This document shows, one piece after another, positions 21,088 to 32,455 of a stretch of 64,000 nt of DNA. The position numbers were made by a program, and so were the translations under genes. How positions within the stretch are numbered: position 1 is the first letter of the stretch; each line of letters begins with the position of its first letter. A model generated the notes under the pieces. The model saw only the letters and a program-made list of their open reading frames with translations, was not told the DNA's origin and did not search any database. The stretch is from Forficula auricularia (lineage: Eukaryota; Arthropoda; Insecta; Dermaptera; Forficulidae): the NCBI GenBank assembly GCA_024734495.1, contig JALMQS010000069.1, positions 162,961-226,960 of the forward strand. The letters run 5' to 3'.

Positions 21088-21875
21088 TTCTTAAGAAGTG
21101 AATAAAATGGAGTGAGGGGGTAATTTTAATGAACGTGGTGGTGGTGGGGTGGGGGAGAGGGTTGGTTTTCATTAAACTGGGAGGGGGGGGGGTGTGTCAT
21201 AAAGCTAGGAGTTAGTGGGCAGCCCTGTATAATAGATATGTTTAAAAAAGATTTGTTTTAAAATATAGTTTTCTTTATGAATTATTAGTAAAAATGTTAG
21301 TTTTTCTATATAACTATACCTACATATAATCTGGGGTAACAAAAATTTTCTCAATCAAAATTGAGTCACGAATGAAAAAAGTTTAAGAAGCTCTCCTTTA
21401 GGTTTAGGCAAACCGATTTTTACTTCTATTAGCCTAGTATTAGATTCAAGAGAAAATTTTCATTTTTTCTTTTTTGCTAATTTTATTGAAAAATGAGAAA
21501 AATCATTTTGTCTACGAGCCCCGTCCCATCTCAATTGGCCCACCAATATTTTTTCTTTTTAAATACATTTATGCTAATTCACGGTAAATTTAATTTAAAT
21601 ATATAATATAAATTCATTTAAATATTTATTTTTTATTATCATTTGGAACAACAATTTAAAACATTTTATTGTAACATTTAACTTAAAATTATTTTTTAAT
21701 TGTTAAAAACATATTTTTATATAAAAAAATAGTTCTTTTCTTTCCACGATTTTTTTTTTTTTTTTTACCAAAAGAGCCGCAACACGAATTTCGCTTTGTG
21801 GCTGTTTCTAATTACCACAAGACGCTGTTTTAAGTTTTTTCGCTCTTTGAGTGATTTCAATATTTGAGCCTAACA
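21088..21875. other. Intergenic, G-rich patch then AT-rich
   Basis: 21110-21200 is strongly G-rich on the plus strand (GTGGTGGTGGGGTGGGGG). The rest is AT-rich with homopolymers. No gene seen. Confidence 0.5.
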
Positions 21876-21962
21876 TATAGGTATTATATACAAATAGGTA
21901 TTATATACAAATAGGTATTATACACAAATAGGTATTATATACAAATAGGTATTATATACAAA
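21876..21962. repeat. 17-base tandem repeat, 5 copies
   Basis: Unit ATAGGTATTATATACAA repeats five times with one base change, just downstream (in the minus-strand sense) of the L2HGDH exon. Confidence 0.95.
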
Positions 21963-21987
21963 AACAATCTTATGGAGTTAAAATTAC

Positions 21988-22184
21988 CTGATTTGTTGTG
22001 CTCTTTATTGAAATAGGATATATTGAACTTTGATTACTTTCGGTTGTATCTGATTTAGTAAAGTCTTGAACTTCACAATTGAGATAAATCGATCCTCCAT
22101 TGTCTGTAAAGTCTTGAGCGAATGAGTTGGTCACTTTGATATAATCCACAATGGCAGTATGTGGAGAGACAATACAGAATAGCC
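21988..22184 (-). CDS. L2HGDH: L-2-hydroxyglutarate dehydrogenase, single exon
   Basis: Between acceptor gagaatttcag and donor CAG|GTAATT lies a 197-base exon reading LFCIVSPHTAIVDYIKVTNS, then FAQDFTDNGGSIYLNCEVQD. SPHTxIVDY, SFAQDF and GGxIYLNxEV are characteristic of L2HGDH, the mitochondrial FAD-dependent enzyme that oxidises L-2-hydroxyglutarate to 2-oxoglutarate. No stop or frameshift is present. The preceding exon (ending ...C-K-G-L) and the following one were not found in either direction, so this is either a gene whose other exons lie far away behind repeats or an orphan copy. It lies on the opposite strand downstream of the last xmas-like exon. Confidence 0.8.
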
Positions 22185-22235
22185 CTGAAATTCTCACACT
22201 TATTGTAATCAATTTATTTGTCATTTTGTTGCGAT

Positions 22236-22256
22236 CGCCCCCCCCCCCCCCCCCCA
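22236..22256. repeat. C-homopolymer with GCGATCGC border
   Basis: About 20 C preceded by GCGATCGC. The same motif occurs inverted at 18687-18712 (G-run, then CGATCGCG). Confidence 0.8.
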
Positions 22257-22399
22257 TAGCGAGACTTCCAAATCACCCCGCCCCGGTCATATTCAAATTT
22301 CGAAGAGACAAAATTTGCCACCAGTACTTGCCACATTTGCAGCCAGGAGGCAGACGTATCGTCTGAGCACCAATCACAGAGCGATATGAATTTTAGTTC

Positions 22400-23330
22400 A
22401 TTTATAATTTTTGAGGGCCTAAAAACCACGGAAATTTTGGACTTTTTTCAGATTTTCGCTTATAAATCGAAAACCATTCGTCTGACAGAAAAGTTCATTC
22501 TTACCAAAATGAAAGAACATGAAATTTCACACCGGATATGAACTTAAAAGTTAAAATCAGTTCAGCAGTTTTGCCACAATTAATCTTCAAAGATAGGCAA
22601 TTTTTACCAACTTAGCGGAAAAGTGGATTATGCTTATTAGGTGGTCACAAGAAACCACTCTTCGAATTTTGGTGCTGACCACCTAATAGTTGCCAAATGG
22701 CTAAAAAATGAGATTGGCAAAGTTTCATCTTAATTAGACTACGGTATCCCGTGCCGCAATGAGGTCGGATCATGTCATGTCTTGGAAAATGCTGGATATC
22801 TTCAAATCTAAAATTTTTAACAAAAATTGGCTCAAGTAAAACTTCAAGCCAACAAAATTTCCTAGAAAATGAGACAAGAATCAAGTTTCTATGATGAGTG
22901 GTTTTCATTTTATGAATGAAAAACTGGAATTTTATGCATTTTCTCAAAAACTTTAACTTCATTGCGGAACGGGTTACCGTTGTTAAATTAAGATGGAACT
23001 TTGCCAATCTAAATTTTTAGCCAATTGGAAACTATTATGGGGGCTGTCAGCACAGCAAAAATTCGAGTGTGGTTTCTTGTGACCACCTAATAAGCATAAT
23101 TAACATTTCCGCCAAAATTGCCTATATTTGACGATCAATTGTGGCTAAACGGCTGAACCGATTTTAACTTTATTCGTTCTATTTTATTTATTCTTTAACG
23201 TTATGCTCTTTCATTTTGGTAAGAGTGAAATTTTCGGTAGATCTCATGGTTTTCGAGTTATAAGCAAAAATCTGAAAAAAGTCTAAAATTTTCGTGGTTT
23301 TAGGCCCTCAAAAATTTACCACCAGCCAGA
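22400..23330. mobile_element. Large palindromic repeat, family F3, copy a
   Basis: 22405-22740 and 22985-23320 are inverted copies; both ends read TTTTTGAGGGCCTAAAA or its inverse, and both arms contain the phrase TTATTAGGTGGTCACAAGAA. The centre shares ATGAG...TTTCTAGGATGAGT-like text with 25984-28040. Confidence 0.75.
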
Positions 23331-23352
23331 AACCGTCGCAAACTCATATAAT

Positions 23353-25130
23353 TCTTATTTGGGATGTCTAACGTCGATTAAAATTATTTCCACCTTGTGC
23401 ATATTTATTAGCCAGCGCGGCCTTTTTCCGGTTTAAGTTGCCTGTAGACAAGTAAATACAGGATCCAAAAAGTGTTTTAGCTTACATTAATTGCGGGAAA
23501 AGATTTTTTTCTAGGATCGCTTGGTATGGTGTGGGTATGTCAAATCTAAGTTCGCGACCACGAAAGTGTGGGGAATAAGTTTTGGTGGCCGAAAAACCTC
23601 GAAATTTTCGGACTTTTTCCAGTTTTTCACTTATAACACGAAAACGGTCCATTATTTGTAAATAACCCTCCTATATTAAATTAAAGAGGACACAATTTGT
23701 CGATTAGAAAAAATAGAAAATTGGTCCAGTAGTTCGTTTTTTTATGGGAATCCAAAAAACAGCTCCCCGGATCTCTTTTGAATACCTATCCCAAAAACTC
23801 GCACTTTTGTCGATATTTTCCCATTTTAACCATGACTAGTTAACTTTAATTCAAACAAGACTCAATGTTGTCTAATTTCTAGCGCGAAAATAGAGATTTC
23901 CCTGATATTCACTTCGATTCGAATACCCTGAAAATGTGTGACAGCCTATCCATGTTAGGCGTCTCTGTCGCATCTGACCTGTCTTGGAATGAACACATCT
24001 CCTCTGTGGCGAAATCTGCAGCAAGGAAGATTGGCTTCTTATTCAGGTCCAAGCGATTTTACAAACCCCCACAACTTCTCACCATCTACAAGGCCCAAAT
24101 CCGCCCTGTCTCGAATACGGCTCTCATCTGTGGAGAGGAGCCTCAAAATATTCTCTTGCTACCCTTGATGCAATTCAGAAACGAGCCGTCAGGCTAATTA
24201 ACGATTCTACCCTCACCGACTCCTCGACTCGCTGGCTCATCGAAGAGATGTCTCTGCCCTTTCCCTTTTCTATAGATACTATCACGGCAGGTGCTCTGAT
24301 GAGATAAAATCAATAATTCCCCCCAAAGCATGCTTTTGCACGTAGCACACGTTTTGCCGACTCCCAACACTCTTTCGCGGTCAAATTGGAAAAGTGCCGG
24401 ACCACTTCATTCGCGAATACATATATCCCCATGACTTCAAGGAACTGGAACTCTCTCCCAGCCTCTATCTTTCCCAGCACCTATGATCTTCAAACCTTCA
24501 AAACCAGGGTGCATAGACACCCGCGTCTACCCTCTCACTTAATCAACTTTCCCTTCTCTTCGGTAATGCAAGGGTCTTTCGAGATCCGTAGGGGCTACAT
24601 CTTTACTGGTGCACCTTTCCTGCATTCGATTGCATTAATTGCGGGAAAAGATTTTTTTTCTAGGATCATTTTGGGATGCCTAAAGTCGATTAAAATTATT
24701 TCGACCTTGTGCATATTTATTAGCCAGCGCGGCCTTTTTCCGGTTTAAGTTGCCTGTAGACAAGTAAATACAGGATCCAAAAAGTGTTTTAGCTTACATT
24801 AATTGCGGGAAAAGATTTTTTTTCTAGGATCGCTTCGCGACCACGAAAGTGTGGGGGAAAAGTTTTGGTGGCCGAAAAACCTCGTAATTTTCGAACTTTT
24901 TCCAATTTTTCACTTATAACACGAAAACGGTCCATTATTTGTAAATAACCCTCGTATATTAAATTAAAGAGGACACAATTTCGTGTCGATTAGAAAAAAT
25001 AGAAAATTGGTCCAGTAGTTCGATTTTTTATGGGAATCCAATAAACAGCTCCCCGGATATCTTTTGAATACCTATCCCAAAAACTCAGACTTTTTCGATA
25101 TTTTCCCATTTTGACCATGAAGTAGTACGT
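23353..25130. repeat. Direct segmental duplication of about 470 bases
   Basis: 23353-23820 and 24668-25130 are near identical (for example TTATTAGCCAGCGCGGCCTT and CCTGTAGACAAGTAAATACA in both). The LINE fragment 23830-24650 lies between them. Confidence 0.85.
23830..24650 (+). pseudogene. Jockey-like LINE fragment
   Basis: Frames read MLGVSVASDLSWNEHISSVA, KSAARKIGFLFRSKRFYKPP, LLTIYKAQIRP and later SFANTYIPMTSRNWNSLPAS, FPSTYDLQTFKTRVHRHPRL: reverse transcriptase C-terminus and ORF2 end. Two or more frame breaks. Same family as 6830-8012. Confidence 0.88.
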
Positions 25131-25196
25131 TTTCGACAAAGACCACTCTGTCGCTTTTGAGGATTCGAATCATATCGTCTCTGGAAAATGCAGGAT

Positions 25197-25978
25197 TATT
25201 GTTAGGGCTCTCTTGAGGTGAGTGCTGTGTGGCGCTTTGTGCCGCGCCCCCATCAAGTCGATGGGGTCCTAACAATCTTGCGTGTGCAGGTTGTAGGTTG
25301 CGTGCTCATATAGGGTGTGTGCAGGGGAGGGGCTGCTGGATGGCGGTGGCCCCTCCAGATCCGAATGTTCGAATCGGTTCGCTTCTCCAGTCGAAATCGA
25401 GTCGCTTTAATTATAGCATGGCTGATAATATTTCACTCATGCAAAAGCGACGCAACGATCCGACTGAGTCATCTAGCGGCCGTGTCTCAAGGCTCGTCGC
25501 CATGAGCGAGAGCGGGCCGCTACACCACACCCTTTCTTTCTTGGGTGATTGCCGATTACCGACTAAGTCAGCCGGGCAAGGCTCTATCCACCTAGCTGGT
25601 GGGTCAAGAGGCTGCTTGCTTTGCAATCACGTCGGGCGGTCACCAGTATTGTTAGGGCTCTCTTGAGGTGAGTGCTGTGTGGCGCTTTGTGCCGCGCCCC
25701 CCATCAAGTCGATGGGGTCCTAACAATCTGTTGAGTGCAGAGTTGTAGGTTGCGTGTCCTCATATAGGGTGTGTGCAGGGGAGGGGCTGCTGGATGGCGG
25801 TGGCCCCTCCAGATCCGAATGTTCGAATCGGTTCGCTTCTCTAGTCGAAATCGAGTCGCTTTAATTATAGCATGGCTGATAATATTTCACTCATGCAAAA
25901 GCGACGCAACGATCCGACTGAGTCATCTAGCGGCCGTGTCTCAAGGCTCGTCGCCATGAGCGAGAGCGGGCCGCTACA
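25197..25978 (+). mobile_element. Miniature LTR-like element (TRIM-like)
   Basis: Direct terminal repeats 25197-25524 and 25647-25978 (about 330 bases; starts TATTGTTAGGGCTC, ends GGGCCGCTACA) enclose only 122 bases. Both outer flanks are AGGAT (25192-25196, 25979-25983), a 5-base target duplication in family F3, whose empty version reads ...GGATATC. Much richer in GC than its surroundings. No coding capacity; no clear primer-binding site or polypurine tract. Confidence 0.75.
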
Positions 25979-25983
25979 AGGAT

Positions 25984-26668
25984 ATCTATAAATCTAAGAG
26001 TTTTATCAAAAAAGTGGTCCAAGTAAAAGTTTAAGTCAACAAAATTTGGTAGGGAATGAGATAGAAAAAAATGGATCATTTGGATCATTTCCTGTCATGG
26101 AAAATGCTTGATATTTATAAATCTAAGAGTTTTAACAAAAAAGTGATCAAGTCCACAAAATTTCCTACAGAATCAAGTTTCTAGGATGAGTAGTTTTGAA
26201 GGAAAGGAAGGGATTTTTTTGCAACAAATTGCATATTTTCAAAACATCAACCTCATTACAGCACGAATATCCATCGTCCTCTTTGTCAAAAGGGTGCTCT
26301 TTCATGGTCAAAATAGGAAAAAATCGAAAAAAGTGAGTGTTTTAGGGATATTCAAAAGTGATCCCGAGGGCTGTTTTTTGAATCCACATAAAAAATGGAA
26401 CTCCTGGATCAATTTTCTATTTATTTTAATCGACGCGGAATTTTGTCCTCATTAATTTACTATAGAACGGTTATTTACAAAATATGAACTGTTTTCGAGT
26501 TATAAGCGAAAAAATTGAAAAAGTCCGAAAATTTCGAAGTTTTTCGGCAACCAAAAGTTGTCCCCCACACTTTTGAGATCACAAACTTGGATTTGGCATA
26601 CCCACACTATACCAAGCGATCCTAGAAAAAATATTTTCCCTCAATTAATGTAAGCTGAAACACCCCTA
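25984..26668. mobile_element. F3-type palindromic repeat, right arm
   Basis: 26300-26665 is inverted relative to 23470-23830 and 24785-25110 (for example CCCCACACTTT, CTATACCAAGCGATCCTAGA). With those arms it makes a long imperfect palindrome disrupted by the LINE and the LTR-like element. Confidence 0.75.
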
Positions 26669-27169
26669 TATACTGGGCTCCTGGGCTAGTAGTATTTATT
26701 TTGTTCTAAATATGTATTTACTGTTACCTAAGATGGCTGCTGTGCTATCATGATTTTTTTTTTCAATTCAAAAGTTTTTATTTACAATATATATTATACA
26801 ATTTTCATAAGTACATTATAGAATAAAATAGTTGCAGTCATTTTAAAAGTAGTCAAGGCTAATTCTGTGAAAAAATGGCACAAACAGGAAATAATTCCCG
26901 GTAAATATTTTATTGCTGGAATCCCTTTATTGGCAGTCCAATATTACTACCCTAAGTTTTCCTTCAAATCTGTGTTGTGGAAATTTTTCTACAGGCCTCA
27001 AAATGAGAAAATTTCGGAGTTTTTTCAGTTTTTCTTGAATAACTCAAAAACAAGATATCAAATCAAAAGGGTTTTTATTAGATAAATTAAAGCTCTTTAA
27101 ATTACACGTAAAATGATAAAAATTTCATTTATTTAGGTTTAATAGAACCAGTACTAACGCCTGTCAAAA
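26669..27169. other. Unassigned sequence between F3 copies
   Basis: 26867-27085 is open but its text (GAGAAAATTTCGGAGTTTTT, AACTCAAAAACAAGATATCA) is repeat-like. No gene recognised. Confidence 0.4.
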
Positions 27170-28040
27170 AATAGCCCCCGGGATCACAGTTGAATATCCC
27201 TAAAACTCAGACTTTTTTCGATTTTTCACCATTTTGACCATGAAGGAGCACGTTTTCGAAAAATACGACTCTATACATTTTTAAACTAGATTAAATTTGC
27301 TCCGATTTAAATAAAGTTTCATCTTAATTGGATAATGGTGACATGAGAGTTGAAGTTTTGAAAAAAATGCAATTTTTTGCAAAAAATCGCAGTTTTTCCT
27401 TCATAAAATGGCTCACTCATCCTAGAAACTTGATTGCTTATCTCATTGTCTACGAAATTTTGTTGACTTGAACATTTACTTGGACCGCTTTTTTTTGTTT
27501 AAATTCTTAGATTTATAGATATCCAGCATTTTCCATGACAGGAAATAATCCATTGTTTCAAAAAATCGCAGTTTTTCCTTCATAAAATTTTCCATGATGC
27601 TTTTGAGGATTCGGATCATATCCTGTCCGGAAAATGTAGAATAACTATAAATCTAAGAGTTTTATCAAAAAAGTCGTCCAAGTAAACGTTCAACTCAACA
27701 AAATTTACTAGAGAATGAGATAGAAATCAAGTTTCTAGGATGAGTCATTTTATGAAGGAAAAACTGCGATTATTTGGAAAAAATTGCATTTTTTCAAAAC
27801 TTAAACTTCAAGTTACCATTATCCAATTAAAATGAAACTTTATTTAAATTGTAGCAAATTTAATCTAGTTTAAAAATGTAAAGAATGGTCTTTGTTGAAA
27901 ACGTGCTCCTTCATGGTCAAAATGGGCAAAAATCGAAAAAACTTAATTGGATAATGGTGACATGAGGTTGAAGTTTTGAAAAATGTAATTTTTTAACAAA
28001 AATCGCAGTTTTTCCTTCATAAAATGACTCATCTTAGAAA
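27170..28040. mobile_element. F3-type palindromic repeat, copy
   Basis: 27190-27560 and 27600-27940 are inverted copies (GACCATGAAGGAGCACGTTT and its inverse; AAAATCGCAGTTTTTCCTTC on one strand and GAAGGAAAAACTGCGATT on the other). Confidence 0.75.
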
Positions 28041-28059
28041 CTTGATTCCTATCTCATAC

Positions 28060-28500
28060 GGGGGAAGAGGGAAGTGGTTTCGGGAGTGGGGGCGGAATTG
28101 GGGTGTAGGTGGGGTGGAGACCCTATCATTTGGGCGGAATTGGGGCGGAGGGGTTCATTCATTCATTCGTTTTCTCATTCGTACGCCTCCCCCCCCCCAA
28201 ACCCCCTTTTGGGGTCAAAATATCAAAACGTTATATAGCTATAAACGTAAGTTAGAAGACATCTGATGCAAATATGAAATTTCATAATAATCACTTCAGC
28301 ATTTTCGTGAATCGTGAGCAACTTTTCGCGGAAACCACGGAAACAGACAGACAGACATACAGAGAGGAATTTTATTGAGGGTTTTTAGGTCCATAACTTT
28401 GCTTGAAACGTGTGAAACCAAAATTTGGCGTGATTTGGACCAATGTACAGACAAAACCTTAATTTTATATATATAGATAAGTACAGACAATAAGGATTCA
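28060..28500 (+). mobile_element. Helitron-like non-autonomous fragment
   Basis: G-rich start (GGGGCGGAATTGGGG), then GAATCGTGAGCAACTTTTCG and ATGTACAGACAAAACC. The G-rich block recurs at 62760-62900 beside a hairpin-ended repeat. Assignment to Helitrons is tentative. Confidence 0.4.
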
Positions 28501-29125
28501 TAATTCATAAGCCCAAAACTTTTTGCTGTTTATGTACCACTACTAGCCAATCCCGTGCTCGGTTGACAAATCTGCCAACACTGTCCGAGCTTGTATATAT
28601 TTTATCATAGAAATGTCAGATTAAGTACATTATAAAGGGAGATTTATAAAACAAAAAGTTCATAATAAACGATTGAAAGCTGTTGCGACAATGGCTGAAA
28701 CGAAAAAAGTACTAAAAGTTAAGCCACTTTTTAGATTATATAAATGCTTTGTTACCATCAGCTTGTTTTTAGTGTAAATTTTTCCATTATACATTTTTCA
28801 TTATTTATTTATCTCAGAAACTGTGTTTGTAACTATATGAATTACAATTTTCTTAAAAAATGTATTAATTATTGTATAATGTTGGTTTACTATTTTATAA
28901 CAATGGTAAGAAGAAGAGTTTATTTATTATAATTAAATTTGTAAAAAAAATTCCGATATCCCGTATAGTGCAATGTATAAGAGTCTGAAAAACTATCTTT
29001 GGAATTTAATTTCTCCGGAACTATAGGTATTGTTCATAAATATCGATTTGCCCGCAAACGATGCAGAAGTATTTAAATAATAAAAAAAATCTTAAGAAAG
29101 CACATATGGTGAAACAACTACCTTA
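28485..29125. mobile_element. TIR element family F4 (TAAGGTAGTTGTTTC), copy a
   Basis: Right end GAAACAACTACCTTA. Internal sequence TTTTTGCTGTTTATGTACCA, CCAATCCCGTGCTCG, GATATCCCGTATAGTGCAAT is shared with 39044-40644, 41262-41695 and 52902-54009. The left end is missing here. Confidence 0.75.
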
Positions 29126-29337
29126 AGAACCATGGCCATAGAGCACGGATGTGGCCACATCCTTTTCAAATTTTGAAATCTTCTTGATTGTGTTGTTCCC
29201 TCTGGCTCCCTGGCTCTAATAAAAACGCCCCAGAGCTGATTAGCCAGTCTATGTCCTCGATTTTTAACTGTTTACTTTAAACGTTCCTCCCAGATTAAAC
29301 CAGCGCATTCGACATAATCATATTTATGTATATGTTG

Positions 29338-29629
29338 CAGTAAAAGCCCGTTTTGTAGTAAAAACGCGTTTCGCTGAATACCTTTATATTTTTTAAACGA
29401 AAATGTCAAAAATTACATCCTCTACAACTTTTCTTCTAATTTTTAGCATTTTCTTTTAAAAATTTTTGAAAATTAATACACGAAATGAGGCGGAAGGTCA
29501 AAAATGAAGATTCTAGACCTTTGAACCAAACTCAACCAAAATTAGTAAACTCTAGTTGCCATAAAGGTATTCAGCAAAACGCGTTTTAACTAGTAAGAAC
29601 GTCCTTACTAAAAACGGGATTTTACTTCA
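29338..29629. mobile_element. TIR MITE
   Basis: Left GTAAAAGCCCGTTTTGTAGT, then AAACGCGTTTCGCTGAATAC; right end is the inverse (GTATTCAGCAAAACGCGTTT ... AAAACGGGATTTTAC). Confidence 0.75.
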
Positions 29630-30183
29630 TCATATATATTTTTTGACTACCTCCAACCCTTCATTTTCCCATTTCCATCGTGTTTCATTTCTAGATCTCC
29701 TACCCCTCTTAAAAATCATTTTTTTTTTACTGTTTATCTTCAAGTGATTCAACTATTATATACATTATTATTATATTTTTTTTTTGAGTTTTTTTATTGA
29801 GGTTTTTGGCCTTCTGTATTTTTTCCTTTAGTTTTGACCTTTGGCTACTTGGATTTTTTTTTTAAAGAAAATTAAGAAAATAAATAGGGTCTTTGGAAGA
29901 TCTGAAGTTATTTTTTTTAGCTATAATTTTTGCGGTATTTTTGAGGCGAGCAAATAAATTTATTAAAATAGGTGGGGCCGTGTAAGGAGTGGGAGTTATA
30001 TATGATATACTTTTAAGCAATTTGTATGATTTTTTACAAATTTGGGATAGACAACCATCTTTTTTTCTATAGCAATTAAATTTAGCTATGAACATTTTTT
30101 CTCTTTTTATTTAACAAAAATATAAATTGATCAATTAATTATTATTTGTACATGTCATTCTTAAAATATCTCTCTCTGAATAT
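29630..30183. other. AT-rich sequence, no gene seen
   Basis: Homopolymer-rich; the minus-strand frame at 29862-30095 has no recognisable domain. Confidence 0.4.
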
Positions 30184-30840
30184 GTGTACACTAGGGTGGT
30201 CTTTTTTTGGGAATTTTCAAACCTTTACCCTGGCAGATGCTGATATGGTTCGAAATAAATAAAAAAAATATCCCCCAAGTTTCAAACCCCTATGTCAATT
30301 TTAACCTGGGTCTCAGAGCGATGTAAGATTCCCATCTAAATATCATGGGGCTTTTGGCATTGAACGATCAATTTTTATTTGGGCCAAAGCAATAGTTTAA
30401 AAATTTGAAACTCTGTAGATTTTATCCTTATAATAGTAGCAACCCTTCAGAATTTTTACAGATTTGTAGCTATTATAATTTTGGAGTCTATAACTTACTA
30501 ACACTAAGATATGGCTGTATTTTATCTAGCTGTAACTCCAAAATTATAATAACTAAAAATCTGAAAAAACTCTGAAGGATAGCTACGATTATAAGGGTAA
30601 AGTCTAGAGAGATTCAAATTTTTTGAAATATTACTTTGGCCTGAATAAAAAATTGATCGTTCAATGCCAAAAACCCCATGTTATTTAAATGGGAAACTTG
30701 CATCGCTCTGAGGCACAGGTTAAAATTGAGATAGAGACTTGAAACATGGAAGATATTTTTTTATTTATTTCGAAACATATGAGCCTCTGCCAGCGTAAAA
30801 ATTCGAAAATACTCAAAATAAGGACCACCCTAGTGTACAC
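30184..30840. mobile_element. Full-length palindrome, family F5, copy a
   Basis: Starts GTGTACACTAGGGTGGTC and ends GACCACCCTAGTGTACAC; arms of about 325 bases meet near 30512. Second copy 35303-35957. The whole element is one foldback with no coding sequence. Confidence 0.88.
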
Positions 30841-31029
30841 AGACAAAAATTTGTTGATGAATTATTTACAAAATATACAAAAATACTATATACATAAATG
30901 AATGAGTTTGTTTACTTTAAGATATATTCTAAAGACACATTTTCTTCATTTGAGAATATAGTTTGAAAGTCTCGGTGGTCCTCTTGAGTATAAAATAATT
31001 ACACTTGTATATTTAAAATAAAAAAGGTC

Positions 31030-32455
31030 ACTTGGTTCTCAATCTTGAGATTCCATCTCGAGATATAGGTCATGGCCAGTTCATTAAGCCAGTTCTTGAG
31101 GGGTCTTCACTAGAGCCCAGAGAGGGGGGTCAAATTCCCGGAGCTAGAGCATTTAAGAGGGCCTGAGCCTAGTGTTGAAGTATAATTCTTTAAATTAAAA
31201 TGATCACAGATAAAAAATATAATATTTTTTTTAATTAAGCTTGTATACCAGTCGATAAAAGGGACAAATAGGCCATGTTTTTTCTTGTAAATAATTATCT
31301 GACCAAAAACATAAATGTGAAAAAGGGGCCAAGTTCGGTACCAACGGCTTCGCCGACAAAAGAGTTGAGATCTAAGCGGGTGCCATGTTCCATAGCAGTT
31401 GCTTAAATCATAGCTATAGGGATGAACAACCTTCTTTAATTGATTTAAAAGAAAATTTGTTACGTTCTTTGATATTAAATTTATAACTTGGCAAGTTTTA
31501 TATCCAACTAAATTGTTTCTAATATAAAATAGAAAAAATAGCAAAGCTATATTAAATTTTAAACTTGTATTAAATATCATCACTTTAAAGGTAATTATTG
31601 ACTATTATAACTTGCCAAGTTAGAAATTTAATATCAAAGAACGTAACAAATTTTCTTTTAAATCAATTAAAGAAGGTTGTACATCTCTATAGGTATGATT
31701 CAATCAACTGCTATGGAACTTGATACCCGTTTAGATCTTTACATCTTTTGTCGGCGAAGCCGTTTGTACCGAACTTGGCCCCTTTTTCACATTTATGTTT
31801 TTGGTCAGATATCATTAATTTTTAAAAAGTTTTATCCTTTAATTTATCTAAATAATTACATTTAAATATTTATAATGATTAAATATTTCTCATAAAATAT
31901 CTATTAAAAACCCGATCTGTTTTTCATAAATTTCACCCCCTCGAAGAAGGGAAAGTTTCGGGTTTTCAATTTTCTCCTTTATTAATGTTCCAAGCTTTAC
32001 CAGTGTTCCAAATCTCAGAATTCTAGTTTGATTGTATTGTCACTATATGTTAATTAAGCCTATATATAATAAATTTCACCCTTTCATTTTGTCTTGAAAA
32101 AGGGAAAGTTTCGCTTTTTCCCTTTAATTGTAGCCCAAACTCTACCAGTATGCCAAATTTCAGCATTATAGGATCAGCGGAAGTACTTTAGGTTTTTGAA
32201 ATGTTAGTGAGTCAGTGTTAAAAATGGCACTTTTCAGAGCTTAATAACTCAAGAACTATAATAGATTTATTCATGAAATTTTGGATTCTATGTGATCTAG
32301 TGGGTCTTATTAGGCATCAAGTGCGTAAGTCTAATAGTTTTTGAATTATGCGGGGGTCGAAAGTAGCTTGAAATGGTTCGTGTAAAATACACATGGCCGG
32401 TGGGTCGCCCGTTTTTCCGAACTTGGCTGACACACTGCCCTGTGTCTAGATTAAA
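31030..32455. mobile_element. Family F2, copy b
   Basis: Palindrome 31290-31815 (ACCAAAAACATAAATGTGAA and its inverse), followed by the same outer half as copy a (CCAGTATGCCAAATTTCAGC, GCTGACACACTGCCCTGTGT). Confidence 0.75.

Noticed and set aside
22214..22429. Minus-strand frame with GGGGGG, upstream extension of the L2HGDH exon
   Set aside because: It runs through a C/G homopolymer; the clear acceptor at 22185-22187 marks the true exon border.
25229..25666. 145-codon plus-strand open frame in a GC-rich segment
   Set aside because: It lies in the direct repeats of the LTR-like element, recurs in the second repeat, and has no recognisable domain; openness follows from high GC.
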